Source: Mesorhizobium shangrilense (GTDB taxonomy: Bacteria; Pseudomonadota; Alphaproteobacteria; Rhizobiales; Rhizobiaceae). From it: a stretch of DNA of 64,000 bases. A model generated the notes under the pieces. It was not told where the DNA came from. It saw only the letters and a program-made list of their open reading frames with translations, and made no database searches. This document shows positions 52,100-62,505 of this stretch, piece after piece. The DNA is taken from positions 4,278,001 through 4,342,000 of the forward strand of contig NZ_JBEWSZ010000001.1 in assembly GCF_040537815.1 (NCBI RefSeq), in the 5' to 3' direction. Each line of letters opens with the position of its first letter. The first letter of the stretch is position 1. The translations under genes and the position numbers were made by a program.

Positions 52100-53425
52100 A
52101 TGACGATCAGGAGTGCATTTCCTCCGGTGTTCTCGGGCGCGACGCAAACCAGCCTGTCCTCGTACGGCCAGGCTCTCCACGAGTTGCAATGTTTCGTCGG
52201 CGACCCCGTCGGTTCCGTCGACCACGCCATTGCCGATGCGCCGGGGTTCGTCATGGCGCATGTGCTGAAGGGCTATCTGTTCGGGCTCGCCACGGAGCGC
52301 GATGCGATGGTCGTAACCGCCGCGTGCCACGCGGCAGCGCTCCCCCTGGCCGCTTCGACGCATGAGCGGGCGCATGTCGCCGCGCTCGGACATCTCGCCA
52401 AAGGGCATTGGCACGAGGCGTCCCGCCTTCTCGAGGATATCACCATCGAGCACCCGCTCGACGCGCTGGCGCTGCAGGTGGGGCACCAGATCGATTTCTT
52501 CACCGGCGATGCCCGCATGCTGCGCGACCGCATCGGCCGCGCATTGCCGTCATGGCAAAACGGCATGCCCGGCTACCACGCCATTCTCGGCATGCAGGCC
52601 TTCGGGCTGGAGGAAATGGGCGACTATGCCCGCGCCGAAAAGTTCGGCCGGACCGCGATCGAGATCGAGCCGCGCGACGGCTGGGCGCAGCATGCAGTGG
52701 CGCACGTCATGGAAATGCAAAGCCGGCAAAGGGACGGCATTGCCTGGATGCGCGCCAATCCCGACGCATGGACGCAGGAAAGCTTCCTGCAAGTGCACAA
52801 TTGGTGGCACCTGGCGCTTTTCCACTACGATCTCGGCGAGGTCGACGAGGCGCTGGCGCTCTATGACGGCCCGATATACGGCAAGCGTTCGACGCTGGCG
52901 CTCAACATGGTCGATGCCTCGGCAATCCTGTGGCGGCTGCAGCTCGGCGGCGTCGATGTCGGCGACCGCTGGGCAACGCTTGCCGCCAATTGGGCGCCGA
53001 AGGCCAGCGCCGGCAACTACGCCTTCAATGATGCCCACGCGATGATGGCCTTTGTCGGCGCGGGGCTCGAAGCGCTGGCTCAAACCCTTCTTCAGGCGCA
53101 GCACGAAGCCATGCTGGGCGGCGACGACAACGCCGCGTTCACCCGGGATGTCGGCCATCCCCTCACCCTGGCCATCAAGGCATTCGGAAGCGGCGACTAC
53201 CAGGAGACGGTGCGGCGGATCAGGCCGATCCGGGCAATCGCCCATCGCTTCGGTGGCAGCCACGCGCAGCGCGACGTCATCGACCTGACATTGATGGAAG
53301 CGGCATTGCGGTCGGGCGACAGGGCCCTGGCGAGCGCGCTTGCCGCTGAACGCGCATTGGCGCGGCCAGACAGCCCATTGTCGGTTCTGTTTTCGCGACG
53401 CGCGGCCGATTTGTCAGAGAATTGA
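52100..53425 (+). CDS. TTC38-like tetratricopeptide repeat protein
   Basis: 441 residues, mostly alpha-helical, of the family of human TTC38: ERAHVAALGHLAKGHWHEASRLL, HQIDFFTGDA, the characteristic DGWAQHAVAHVMEMQ near 193 and HNWWHLALFHYDLG. No signal peptide. Molecular role in bacteria is unknown; a scaffold is the default guess. It stands alone between the autotransporter and xylB. Confidence 0.85.
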   Translation: MTIRSAFPPVFSGATQTSLSSYGQALHELQCFVGDPVGSVDHAIADAPGFVMAHVLKGYLFGLATERDAMVVTAACHAAALPLAASTHERAHVAALGHLAKGHWHEASRLLEDITIEHPLDALALQVGHQIDFFTGDARMLRDRIGRALPSWQNGMPGYHAILGMQAFGLEEMGDYARAEKFGRTAIEIEPRDGWAQHAVAHVMEMQSRQRDGIAWMRANPDAWTQESFLQVHNWWHLALFHYDLGEVDEALALYDGPIYGKRSTLALNMVDASAILWRLQLGGVDVGDRWATLAANWAPKASAGNYAFNDAHAMMAFVGAGLEALAQTLLQAQHEAMLGGDDNAAFTRDVGHPLTLAIKAFGSGDYQETVRRIRPIRAIAHRFGGSHAQRDVIDLTLMEAALRSGDRALASALAAERALARPDSPLSVLFSRRAADLSEN

Positions 53426-53506
53426 CCTGCGACGTATCTTGTCTTAAAAACTGGCCAAGCCAGATTTTTTCGAGATCCGAAAAAATTGGGCAATGGGAGG
53501 AAATGC

Positions 53507-54961
<1,455 letters not shown>

Positions 54962-54971
54962 GCGTGGGTTT

Positions 54972-55127
54972 ACCCCCCTCTGGCCTGCCGGCCATCTCCC
55001 CCTCAAGGGGGGAGATCAGCAGCGTCAACGGCTATGCCGGTCTTGAGAGGTTGGGGTCTGGCGAAGGTAGAAAAGCCAGCCAATCTCCCCCCTTGAGGGG
55101 GAGATGGTCGGCAGGCCAGAGGGGGGT
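54972..55127. repeat. Rhizobial palindromic element, same family as the copy inside xdhC
   Basis: Outer arms ACCCCCCTCTGGCCTGCCG and CGGCAGGCCAGAGGGGGGT enclose two inner arms CTCCCCCTCAAGGGGGGAGAT and its complement. The element fills the xylB-SnoaL spacer. The half-elements are in the opposite order to those at 1754-1886. Confidence 0.85.
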
Positions 55128-55155
55128 GCTTCACACCCACCTTACCCCGAAAACC

Positions 55156-55518
55156 TCACTGCGCCGGCACCTTGTCGAGGAAGCCGGTGACGCTCTTCAG
55201 ACGGCCGTTTTCGATGATGCCGATATCGGTGCCCTCGATGATGGAGTCGGTTCCCTCAGGCCCGAGATTCCACGAGAAGCGGATCTTGTCGGCATAGCCG
55301 TCCGACGTTCCCTTCAGCGAGAACCGGAAGCCGGCAAACTGCTGCTGCACGCCACCGATGAGCGCCGCGATGCCTTCATGGCCGTCGCCCTGCATGATCG
55401 GATCGCGGTAGCTGACGTCTTCGGTGAAAACAGCCTTCAGCAGGGCTGCGCGACGGTCCGCATCGCTTTCGTTCCAGGCGATGATGTAGCCTTCGGCGAT
55501 CTTGTTGAGGTCGGTCAT
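55156..55518 (-). CDS. SnoaL/NTF2-like protein
   Basis: 120 residues with the cone-shaped NTF2-like pattern: helical N-terminus (KIAEGYIIAWNE), VFTEDVSYRDPIM, a GHEGI helix and a strand-rich C-terminus. Members range from hydroxy-steroid-type isomerases to binding proteins; function is not assignable. It lies convergent to xylB and divergent from xylA, so it interrupts the xyl pair. Confidence 0.8.
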   Translation of the reverse strand: MTDLNKIAEGYIIAWNESDADRRAALLKAVFTEDVSYRDPIMQGDGHEGIAALIGGVQQQFAGFRFSLKGTSDGYADKIRFSWNLGPEGTDSIIEGTDIGIIENGRLKSVTGFLDKVPAQ

Positions 55519-55629
55519 GGTCTATCTCCTTCAGTTGAGTGGCTTTGACACGAACCTTTTCGACCAGCAGAAGAACGAAACCAATTACGCCTGAGGTAAT
55601 CAGGTGAACTATTCGAGAGGACAGAAATC

Positions 55630-56955
55630 ATGAGCAGCGGATTTTTCGGAGACATTGGCAAGATCAAGTACGAGGGCCCGGATTCGACCAATCCGCTGGC
55701 CTATCGCTTCTACAATCCCGATGAGGTCGTGGCGGGCAAGCGGCTGGAGGATCATCTGCGCTTTGCCGTCGCCTACTGGCACTCCTTCGCCTGGCCGGGC
55801 GGCGATCCGTTCGGCGGCCAGACTTTCGACCGGCCGTGGTTCCCCAAGGCCGGTGGCACCGACACGATGGAGCTGGCAAAGCTGAAGGCCGATGTCGCCT
55901 TCGAGATGTTCTCGCTGCTCGGCGCGCCCTATTTCTGCTTCCACGACGCCGATGTCCGGCCCGAGGGCAAGGATTTCTCCGAGAGTGCCGATCGGCTCGA
56001 CGAGATCGCCGACTATTTTGCCGGCAAGATGAAGCAGACCGGCGTCAAATTGCTGTGGGGTACCGCCAACCTGTTCTCCAATCGCCGCTTCATGTCGGGA
56101 GCGGCCACCAATCCGGATCCGGATGTGTTCGCCTATGCGGCGGCGACGGTGAAGCACTGCATCGACGTGACCAAACGGCTGAAGGGCGAGAACTACGTAT
56201 TGTGGGGCGGGCGCGAGGGCTATGAGACGCTGCTCAACACCGACCTTGCCCGCGAGCAGGAACAGGCCGGCCGCTTCCTCAACCTCGTGGTCGACTACAA
56301 GCACAAGATCGGCTTCAAGGGCACGATCCTGATCGAGCCGAAGCCGCAGGAGCCGACCAAGCACCAGTACGACTATGATGTCGCGACCGTCTACGGCTTC
56401 CTCAAGCGTTTTGGCCTGGAGAAGGAAGTCAAGGTCAACATCGAGCAGGGCCACGCGATCCTGGCCGGCCATTCCTTCGAGCACGAGCTTGCGCTGGCCA
56501 ATGCGCTGGGCATCTTCGGTTCCATCGACATGAACCGCAACGACTACCAGTCGGGCTGGGACACCGACCAGTTCCCCAACAACGTGCCGGAAATGGCGCT
56601 GGCCTACTACCAGGTCCTGCAGGCCGGCGGCTTCAAGACGGGCGGCACCAATTTCGACGCCAAGCTGCGTCGCCAGTCGCTCGATCCGCAGGATCTGTTG
56701 ATCGGCCATATCGGCGGCATGGATTCCTGCGCACGGGGCCTGAAGGCAGCCGCGCGCATGGTGGAGGACAAGGCGCTGTCGGCGCCGCTGGCCGAGCGCT
56801 ATGCCGGCTGGAACACGGCCGAGGGCAAGGCGATGCTGTCGGGCAAGCGCACGCTGGAAGAGATCGCTGAACGCGTCGTGAAGAAGAAGATCGAGCCGCA
56901 GCCAAGGTCCGGACGCCAGGAGCTGCTCGAAAACATCGTCAACAGATACGTCTGA
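55630..56955 (+). CDS. xylA: Xylose isomerase
   Basis: 441 residues, the usual length of class II enzymes. Landmarks are [12 protein letters not shown] with the catalytic-type histidine, [37 protein letters not shown] metal ligands, GHSFEHELA and [20 protein letters not shown]. It converts D-xylose to D-xylulose in the cytoplasm using two divalent metals. A stem-loop follows the gene. Confidence 0.97.
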   Translation: MSSGFFGDIGKIKYEGPDSTNPLAYRFYNPDEVVAGKRLEDHLRFAVAYWHSFAWPGGDPFGGQTFDRPWFPKAGGTDTMELAKLKADVAFEMFSLLGAPYFCFHDADVRPEGKDFSESADRLDEIADYFAGKMKQTGVKLLWGTANLFSNRRFMSGAATNPDPDVFAYAAATVKHCIDVTKRLKGENYVLWGGREGYETLLNTDLAREQEQAGRFLNLVVDYKHKIGFKGTILIEPKPQEPTKHQYDYDVATVYGFLKRFGLEKEVKVNIEQGHAILAGHSFEHELALANALGIFGSIDMNRNDYQSGWDTDQFPNNVPEMALAYYQVLQAGGFKTGGTNFDAKLRRQSLDPQDLLIGHIGGMDSCARGLKAAARMVEDKALSAPLAERYAGWNTAEGKAMLSGKRTLEEIAERVVKKKIEPQPRSGRQELLENIVNRYV

Positions 56956-56989
56956 CCCCACGGGCCGTCCGACATCTGGACCCATGCCT

Positions 56990-57018
56990 GTCGAAGGTGG
57001 CTGAAAGCCATCTTCGAC
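56990..57018 (+). terminator. Stem-loop after xylA
   Basis: GTCGAAGGTGGCT (56990-57002) and AGCCATCTTCGAC (57006-57018) form a 13-bp stem with one G-U pair and a GAA loop, 35 bp after the xylA stop. The following bases are not a clean T tract. Confidence 0.5.
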
Positions 57019-57058
57019 GCCCTCTGCTAGTCAGCACCCCAACCAGGTGGAGATGGAC

Positions 57059-57550
57059 ATGGCAGAGGGCCAGATCAGCGTGCGCGCGGCACAGGCAAGC
57101 GATATCCCGGCCGTGAAGCGGGTCCTTCGGGAAACGTTCGAAGGCACCTGGCTGCCGCACATCACCAAGGCTTCGGCGCAGCGCTATGTCGAGGCCGATC
57201 TTGGCGGGCGTTACGTCGATGAGAGCTGGCCGGAATTCACCGTTGCCGAAATTGACGGCGACATCGCCGGCCTGATCCACTGGCGCGGTGATTTCATCGA
57301 GGCCGTGCATGTCAGGGCCAACCGCCAGGGCCAGGGCGTCGGCCGCAAATTGCTGTCCCATGCCGAACAGGCCATCGGCGCCGCCGGATTCCCGCAGGCG
57401 CGGCTCGAAACCGATACGTTCAACGAACGCGCCCAGGGCCTCTACAAGGCCGTCGGCTATGTCGAGAAGGGTCGCTACCCTGACGATGAATGGGACAGCG
57501 GGTTCACCACCGTGCTGTTCGAGAAGCGGTTGGGCGGCCCCACCAGCTAA
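57059..57550 (+). CDS. GNAT family N-acetyltransferase
   Basis: 163 residues with the GNAT fold: ISVRAAQASDIPAVKRVL at the start, the acetyl-CoA loop VRANRQGQGVGRKLL in the middle and NERAQGLYKAVGYVEKGR near the end. It transfers an acetyl group to an unknown amine. ATG 57059 fits the AGGTGGAG ribosome site better than ATG 57053 or GTG 57047. Confidence 0.9.
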   Translation: MAEGQISVRAAQASDIPAVKRVLRETFEGTWLPHITKASAQRYVEADLGGRYVDESWPEFTVAEIDGDIAGLIHWRGDFIEAVHVRANRQGQGVGRKLLSHAEQAIGAAGFPQARLETDTFNERAQGLYKAVGYVEKGRYPDDEWDSGFTTVLFEKRLGGPTS

Positions 57551-57708
57551 CCGTTTCGACGTTTGGAATCCTTTGCGCGGAGGGTTGATCGCGACGACAG
57601 GATTTGCCCCCGGCCGCCCTTCAATGACCTCGCTCTTGCCTTCAAACTGCCGTCACGTATCTCGTATATGTGTTGCGTGGCGGGAGAGGAAGAAGGAGGC
57701 GAAACGAT

Positions 57709-57912
57709 ATGCAGCACGAACGTGAAATCGACGCCCTGCTCTCACCGGGCGAGACCGGATCCATCATCGATCGGCTCATGGCAATTCCGCACCCGAAGGA
57801 CGGCGCACGGCATTCAAACGAATGGGATCGCGCGATTGCCGCGCGGCTCGAGACTGTGCTGGCCAAGAGCATGCGTTCCCGCATTGTCAGCGAAAACCGC
57901 GATGTCGCCTGA
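57709..57912 (+). CDS. Hypothetical small protein, 67 residues
   Basis: A short gene starting MQHEREIDALLSPGETGSII behind an AGGAGGCG ribosome site. Predicted helical and charged, with no signal peptide or membrane segment. I do not recognise a family. It lies between the GNAT and HAD genes on the same strand. Confidence 0.5.
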   Translation: MQHEREIDALLSPGETGSIIDRLMAIPHPKDGARHSNEWDRAIAARLETVLAKSMRSRIVSENRDVA

Positions 57913-57960
57913 TGGTCCCCGTGGTTTGACGAACCCAGGCTGTTTCGTCATCCTTCACCG

Positions 57961-58737
57961 ATGGTACACGCGGTGCTCCTGGACCTACTGGGTGTCGTCT
58001 ACAATGGCGACACCCCAATAGCGGGCGCTATCCCCGCCATCGAGCGCCTGCGCCGTGCGGGCTTGCCGCTCCGCTTCGTCAGCAACACAACTCGCTCGCC
58101 GCGCAAGGCAATCACCGCGCAACTTGCCGCATTCGGCGTCGAGGTTGGAGAAGCGGAATTGCTGACGCCGGCACGTGCCGCAGTCGAATGGCTGCGTAGG
58201 CATGGCCGAGCACCGCATCTGCTCGTCCATCCCGACCTGGAACCTGAGTTTTCCGGACTGGACGGCGCGAATAAGCGGGCCGTGATCATAGGAGATGCCG
58301 GCGAAGCCTTCGATCATGCCAGGCTCAACCGGGCATTCCGCGAGTTGGTTGCCGGCGCCGATTTTGTGGCGCTCGCCACCAATCGGACCTTCAAGGATGC
58401 AGACGGTCTGCTCAGCCTCGATACGGGCGCCTTCGTTGCCGCCCTCGAATTCGCCAGTGGCCGAAGTCCTGTCGTGCTCGGCAAGCCGTCACCGGATTTC
58501 TTTCTTGCGGCGCTTGCCGACATGAACTGTCCGGCGGCCGATGCGGTGATGGTTGGCGACGACGCCGAGAGCGATGTCGCCGGCGCACTGCGCGCCGGGC
58601 TTGGCGCGGCGCTGCTTGTACGGACAGGCAAGTATCGCCCAGGCGACGAAACACGTTTCAATCCGGCCCCCACGGCGCTGGTGGACGACCTCGCTGCCGC
58701 GGCGGACTGGATACTCACCAACCGCGCCGCAACCTGA
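57961..58737 (+). CDS. HAD-superfamily phosphatase, LHPP/HDHD2-like
   Basis: 258 residues of the class IIA HAD group. Motif 1 is LLDLLGVVYNGD with nucleophile Asp8, motif 2 is VSNTTRS, motif 3 lysine is in LGKPSPDFF and motif 4 is MVGDDAESDV. The usual second Asp of DxD is Leu10, a change also seen in the LHPP branch, where a Ser stands there. It probably dephosphorylates a small phosphoester or phospho-amino acid. Its end overlaps the end of the convergent regulator gene by 23 bp. Confidence 0.85.
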   Translation: MVHAVLLDLLGVVYNGDTPIAGAIPAIERLRRAGLPLRFVSNTTRSPRKAITAQLAAFGVEVGEAELLTPARAAVEWLRRHGRAPHLLVHPDLEPEFSGLDGANKRAVIIGDAGEAFDHARLNRAFRELVAGADFVALATNRTFKDADGLLSLDTGAFVAALEFASGRSPVVLGKPSPDFFLAALADMNCPAADAVMVGDDAESDVAGALRAGLGAALLVRTGKYRPGDETRFNPAPTALVDDLAAAADWILTNRAAT

Positions 58738-59698
58738 CTGGCGCCTCGCCGAAAGCCCGTGAAAATGCCCGTGAAAATGCCGCGGCGGACGAGAACCCCG
58801 TCCTCCCGGCAATATCGGCCATCGCGACCCTTGTATCGACCACCAGCCGGCGCGCCGCACCCAGGCGGAGCCTGAGATAATAGGCGCCCGGCGTCTCGCC
58901 GATCGACTTGCGAAAGATGCTTTCCAGTGTTCGCGCCGTCACGCCGGCACGCTTTGCTATGGCCTCTATGGTCAGCGGCTGGTCGACATGCGCTTCCATC
59001 AGCCGGATCGCCTGTGCCAATCGCGGGTCATAGCCATCCAGCCGGCCAAGCGAGACCAGCGGCTGCGCGTCGGTCGCCGCGCGCGCCTGGTCGTAGATGA
59101 ACGCACTTGCCACATCCAGCGCCACGGCCATGCCGAGCCGGGTGCGGATCAGGTGCAGCATCAGGTCCAGGGTTGGCGAGGCGCCGCCCGTGGTGAAGAC
59201 CGGCCCGTCGATGATGTATCGATCGGGGCGCACGTCGACACCCGGAAAGGCCGACGAAAAATCCTCCATGTCCTCCCAATGGGTGGTCGCGCTGCGCCCT
59301 TCCAGCAAGCCGGCACGTGCCACCAGCCATGTGCCCGCCTCGACGCCGCCGCAGGCGCGCGCCGACCGCGCCGCGCGGCGCAGGCCGGCAAGCAAGGCCG
59401 ATGTGGCATAGTTCTGCGTGCCGAAGCCGGCGACCACGACAAGGACATCGGTTGGTTCCGTCGCGTCGAACCGGCCACTGACCGCCACGGGCAGGCCGCA
59501 TGTCGTGACCGGCGCGTCGCCCGTCACGGAAACCAGCCTGAAATCGAACAGGGTTTCGCCGGCAATGCGGTTGGCGGCGCGCAACGGATCGACGGCGCAC
59601 GCCACGCACATGATGGACGCCCCGGAAAACACCAGCAGCGTCACCTTGAGCGGCGCGTGCTCGACACGAAAGATTGTCGGTTTTTCGCTTTTGATCAT
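58715..59698 (-). CDS. GlxA-family AraC-type transcriptional regulator of the carnitine cluster
   Basis: 327 residues. A DJ-1/PfpI-like domain without protease function (about 15-190, including VEAGTWLVARAGLLEG) precedes an AraC-type double helix-turn-helix (about 220-325, IEAIAKRAGVTARTLE... ADIAGRTGFSSAAAFSRAF). This is the architecture of GbdR and CdhR, which activate glycine betaine and carnitine genes. It is divergent from the BKACE-cdhA operon. ATG 59698 is preferred over an upstream in-frame start that runs into a palindrome. Confidence 0.88.
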   Translation of the reverse strand: MIKSEKPTIFRVEHAPLKVTLLVFSGASIMCVACAVDPLRAANRIAGETLFDFRLVSVTGDAPVTTCGLPVAVSGRFDATEPTDVLVVVAGFGTQNYATSALLAGLRRAARSARACGGVEAGTWLVARAGLLEGRSATTHWEDMEDFSSAFPGVDVRPDRYIIDGPVFTTGGASPTLDLMLHLIRTRLGMAVALDVASAFIYDQARAATDAQPLVSLGRLDGYDPRLAQAIRLMEAHVDQPLTIEAIAKRAGVTARTLESIFRKSIGETPGAYYLRLRLGAARRLVVDTRVAMADIAGRTGFSSAAAFSRAFSRAFGEAPVRLRRGW

Positions 59699-59759
59699 AA
59701 CGCCTTCGTAAAACGCAAAACAGTTTCCGGCAAGTCGGGCATTGTTGGCTCGTCTTTGT

Positions 59760-59805
59760 GCATGTCGTTGTCCCAAAACCGGTTCCCACCCTTTGGGCGA
59801 CATGC
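59760..59805. repeat. Short dispersed palindrome, GCATGTCG type
   Basis: Ends GCATGTCG and CGACATGC flank CCCAAAACCGG...CTTTGGG. It lies in the divergent promoter region between the GlxA-type regulator and the BKACE gene. The copy at 9361-9403 is nearly the same. Confidence 0.78.
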
Positions 59806-59832
59806 GTGGTTTTCGATTGGGAGGAGAGTTCC

Positions 59833-60750
59833 ATGCCGCTTGCGATGAACCGCGAGGTCTTCATTACCTGTGCCGTGACCGGGTCCGGCGGCTCGCAGGA
59901 CCGCAGCCCACATGTGCCGCGCTCGCCCAAGCAGATCGCTGATTCGGCCATCGATGCCGCCAAGGCCGGTGCCGCGATCGTTCACTGCCATGTCCGTGAC
60001 CCCGAAACCGGCAAGCCCAGGCGCGACGTGCATCTCTACCGCGAGGTGACCGAGCGCATCCGCGAGGCCAATGTCGATGTGGTCCTCAACCTGACCGCCG
60101 GCATGGGCGGCGACATGGTGTTCGGCTCGCCGGAAGCGCCGCTGCCGCTCAACGAAAAAGGCACCGACATGGGCGGCGCCACCAACCGCATGGAACATGT
60201 GCGCCAGTGCCTGCCGGAAATCTGCACGCTCGACTGCGGCACGATGAATTTCGCCGAAGCCGACTATGTCATGACCAACACGCCGGGCATGCTGCGCGCC
60301 ATGGGCGGCATGATGACGGCGTTTGGCGTCAAGCCGGAGATCGAGGCCTTCGACACTGGCCATCTTTGGTTCGCCAAGCAGTTGGTCGAGGAAAAGGTGC
60401 TCAATGCGGACGCGCTGGTGCAGCTCTGTATGGGCGTGCCGTGGGGGGCGCCCGACGACCTCAACACCTTTATGGCGATGGTCAACAATGTGCCGTCGAC
60501 CTGGAACTGGTCGGCCTTCGCCATCGGTCGCAACCAGATGGCCTATGCCGCCGCCGCGGTGCTGGCCGGCGGCAATGTCCGCGTCGGCCTCGAGGACAAT
60601 CTCTGGCTCGACAAGGGCGTGCTGGCGACCAATGCGCAGCTGGTCGAGCGCGCCGCCAGCATCGTCACCAATATGGGCGCCAGGGTCATCGGGCCGGAGG
60701 AAGTGCGCAAGAAGCTGAACCTGACCAAGCGCGCGCCAATAGCTGCATAG
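59833..60750 (+). CDS. cdhC: BKACE (3-dehydrocarnitine cleavage enzyme-like)
   Basis: 305 residues of the beta-keto acid cleavage enzyme family: EVFITCAVTGSG at the start, zinc ligands His51 and His53 in VHCHVRDP, GTMNFAEADYVMTNTP and VRVGLEDNLW near the end. With acetyl-CoA, the carnitine-type members convert 3-dehydrocarnitine to betainyl-CoA and acetoacetate. The specificity is inferred from the cdhA gene next but one. A GGAGGAG site precedes the ATG. Confidence 0.88.
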   Translation: MPLAMNREVFITCAVTGSGGSQDRSPHVPRSPKQIADSAIDAAKAGAAIVHCHVRDPETGKPRRDVHLYREVTERIREANVDVVLNLTAGMGGDMVFGSPEAPLPLNEKGTDMGGATNRMEHVRQCLPEICTLDCGTMNFAEADYVMTNTPGMLRAMGGMMTAFGVKPEIEAFDTGHLWFAKQLVEEKVLNADALVQLCMGVPWGAPDDLNTFMAMVNNVPSTWNWSAFAIGRNQMAYAAAAVLAGGNVRVGLEDNLWLDKGVLATNAQLVERAASIVTNMGARVIGPEEVRKKLNLTKRAPIAA

Positions 60751-60774
60751 CACGATCGCTGGGAGGAGATCGAC

Positions 60775-61404
60775 ATGACGACAGTCAAGTTCACCGCGAT
60801 GAAGGATGGCGACTGGGACGATTACCAGTTCCTGACCGCGCATGAGATCGACTATGCGGCCAAGACCGGCGATCGTCTGCTTGATGCCCTTGTCCAACTC
60901 GATGAGGGCCTGTCCGGCTACAAGATCACCCGGCTCGGACATTCGCTGCAGGCGGCGACGCGCGCCTGGCGCGACGGCGCCGATACCGACTGGATCGCCT
61001 GTGCCCTGCTGCACGACATCGGAGACATCTACGCGCCCTACAATCATGACGAATACGCCGCTTCGATCCTGAAACCCTTTGTGCGCGAACAATGCACCTG
61101 GGTGGTGGAGAAGCACGGCGATTTCCAGCGGCTCTATTATGCCCATCACCTTGGCGGCAATCGCCATGCGCGCGACCGCTTCGCCGGCCATGCCTATTTC
61201 GACGATTGCGACCAGTTCTGCGAGCGCTGGGACCAGTCGAGCTTCGACCCCGACTATGAGACGTTGCCGATCGAGTTCTTCCGGCCCTTCGTGCTCGAAG
61301 TCTTTGCCCGCAAGGCCTACGACCCCGCCGTGATCCGCGCCGGCGAGCGTGTATCCCTCATCGATCCCCAAACAGCCAAGACAAGAACCGGAGCCTCAGC
61401 ATGA
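60775..61404 (+). CDS. HD-domain protein, candidate PhnZ/TmpB-like diiron oxygenase
   Basis: 209 residues. Six residues match the spacing of mixed-valence diiron HD oxygenases: His56 (LGHSLQAA), His80-Asp81 (LLHDIGD), His91 (NHDEYAA), His114 (EKHGDF) and Asp153 (WDQSSFD). A plain HD phosphohydrolase needs only four. PhnZ and TmpB oxidise the carbon of hydroxy-phosphonates; TmpB makes glycine betaine from a trimethylammonium phosphonate. The gene sits between BKACE and cdhA and overlaps cdhA (ATGA), so a role on a trimethylammonium compound is likely, but the reaction is not known. Confidence 0.75.
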   Translation: MTTVKFTAMKDGDWDDYQFLTAHEIDYAAKTGDRLLDALVQLDEGLSGYKITRLGHSLQAATRAWRDGADTDWIACALLHDIGDIYAPYNHDEYAASILKPFVREQCTWVVEKHGDFQRLYYAHHLGGNRHARDRFAGHAYFDDCDQFCERWDQSSFDPDYETLPIEFFRPFVLEVFARKAYDPAVIRAGERVSLIDPQTAKTRTGASA

Positions 61405-62501
61405 GCATCATCAACAAGGCAGCCGCCATCGGTGGCGGTGTCATCGGCGCCGGCTGGGTGGCGCGGCTGCTGCTCAATGGCATCGACGTGTCGATCTTCG
61501 ATCCCGATCCCGAAGCGTCGCGCAAGGTCTCGGAAGTGATGAAGGGCGCACGCCGCGCATACAAGCAGATGGTGCCCGGCGGCCTGCCCACGGAAGGCAA
61601 ACTCACCTTCGCCAAGACGATCGCCGAGGCCGTTGCCGACGCCGACTTCATCCAGGAGAGCGTGCCGGAACGGCTCGACCTCAAGCACAAGGTGCTGGCC
61701 GAGATCGACGCCCATGCGCCGGCCAACGCCATTGTCGGCTCCTCCACCTCCGGCATCAAGCCGACCGACATGCAGGTGGCGATGAAGAACCACCCGGAGC
61801 GGCTGGTCGTCGGCCATCCGTTCAACCCGGTCTATCTCTTGCCGCTGGTCGAGATCGTCGGCGGCGAACAGACCTTTCCCGAGGCGATCGAGGTCGCCAA
61901 GGAGATCTATGCCTCGATCGGGATGAAGCCGGTGGTCATCCGCAAGGAGATCGAGGCCTTCGTTGGCGACCGCCTGCTCGAAGCGGCATGGCGCGAGGCG
62001 CTGTGGCTGATCAAGGACGGCATCTGCACGGTCGAGGAGCTCGACGACATCATGCGCTACGGCTTTGGCCTGCGCTGGGCGCAGATGGGCATGTTCCAGG
62101 TCTATCGCGTCGCCGGCGGCGAGGCCGGCATGCGCCACTTCATGGCGCAGTTCGGGCCGTGCCTGAAATGGCCGTGGACCAAGCTGATGGACGTGCCGGA
62201 GTTCAATGACGAGCTGGTCGACCTGATCGCCACGCAGTCGGACGACCAGGCCCATGGCCTGTCGATCCGCGAGCTGGAAAAGATCCGTGACGACAATCTG
62301 GTCGCGATCATGGATGCGCTGTCGAAGCAGAACAAGGGCAAGGGCTGGGGCGCCGGCGCCCTGCACAAGGATTATACCAAGCAGCTCGCCAAGCTGGCGG
62401 CGAAGAAGCCGACGGCTTCCAAGGCGGCCGAGAAGGCCAAGGCGAGCAAGCCGGTGAAGAAGGCCGAAAAGCCGAAGAAGAGCAGCAAGAAGAAAGGCTG
62501 A
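61401..62501 (+). CDS. cdhA: L-carnitine dehydrogenase-like enzyme with lysine-rich C-terminal tail
   Basis: 366 residues of the 3-hydroxyacyl-CoA dehydrogenase-like family: NAD-binding GGGVIGAGW at 11-19, the catalytic GHPFNPVYLLPLVEIVGG and a helical C-terminal domain with FGLRWAQMGMF. It oxidises L-carnitine to 3-dehydrocarnitine with NAD+. There is no thioesterase fusion, unlike some rhizobial versions. The last 36 residues (about 331-366) are almost only K, A, S, P and E, like a histone-H1 tail, which is unusual for a metabolic dehydrogenase. It overlaps the HD gene and is 4 bp from the next gene. Confidence 0.88.
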   Translation: MSIINKAAAIGGGVIGAGWVARLLLNGIDVSIFDPDPEASRKVSEVMKGARRAYKQMVPGGLPTEGKLTFAKTIAEAVADADFIQESVPERLDLKHKVLAEIDAHAPANAIVGSSTSGIKPTDMQVAMKNHPERLVVGHPFNPVYLLPLVEIVGGEQTFPEAIEVAKEIYASIGMKPVVIRKEIEAFVGDRLLEAAWREALWLIKDGICTVEELDDIMRYGFGLRWAQMGMFQVYRVAGGEAGMRHFMAQFGPCLKWPWTKLMDVPEFNDELVDLIATQSDDQAHGLSIRELEKIRDDNLVAIMDALSKQNKGKGWGAGALHKDYTKQLAKLAAKKPTASKAAEKAKASKPVKKAEKPKKSSKKKG

Positions 62502-62505
62502 GACC

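Noticed and set aside
57642..57884. Minus-strand small frame opposite the 67-residue hypothetical gene
   Set aside because: The plus-strand frame has a good AGGAGG site and lies in line with its neighbours; this one has neither.
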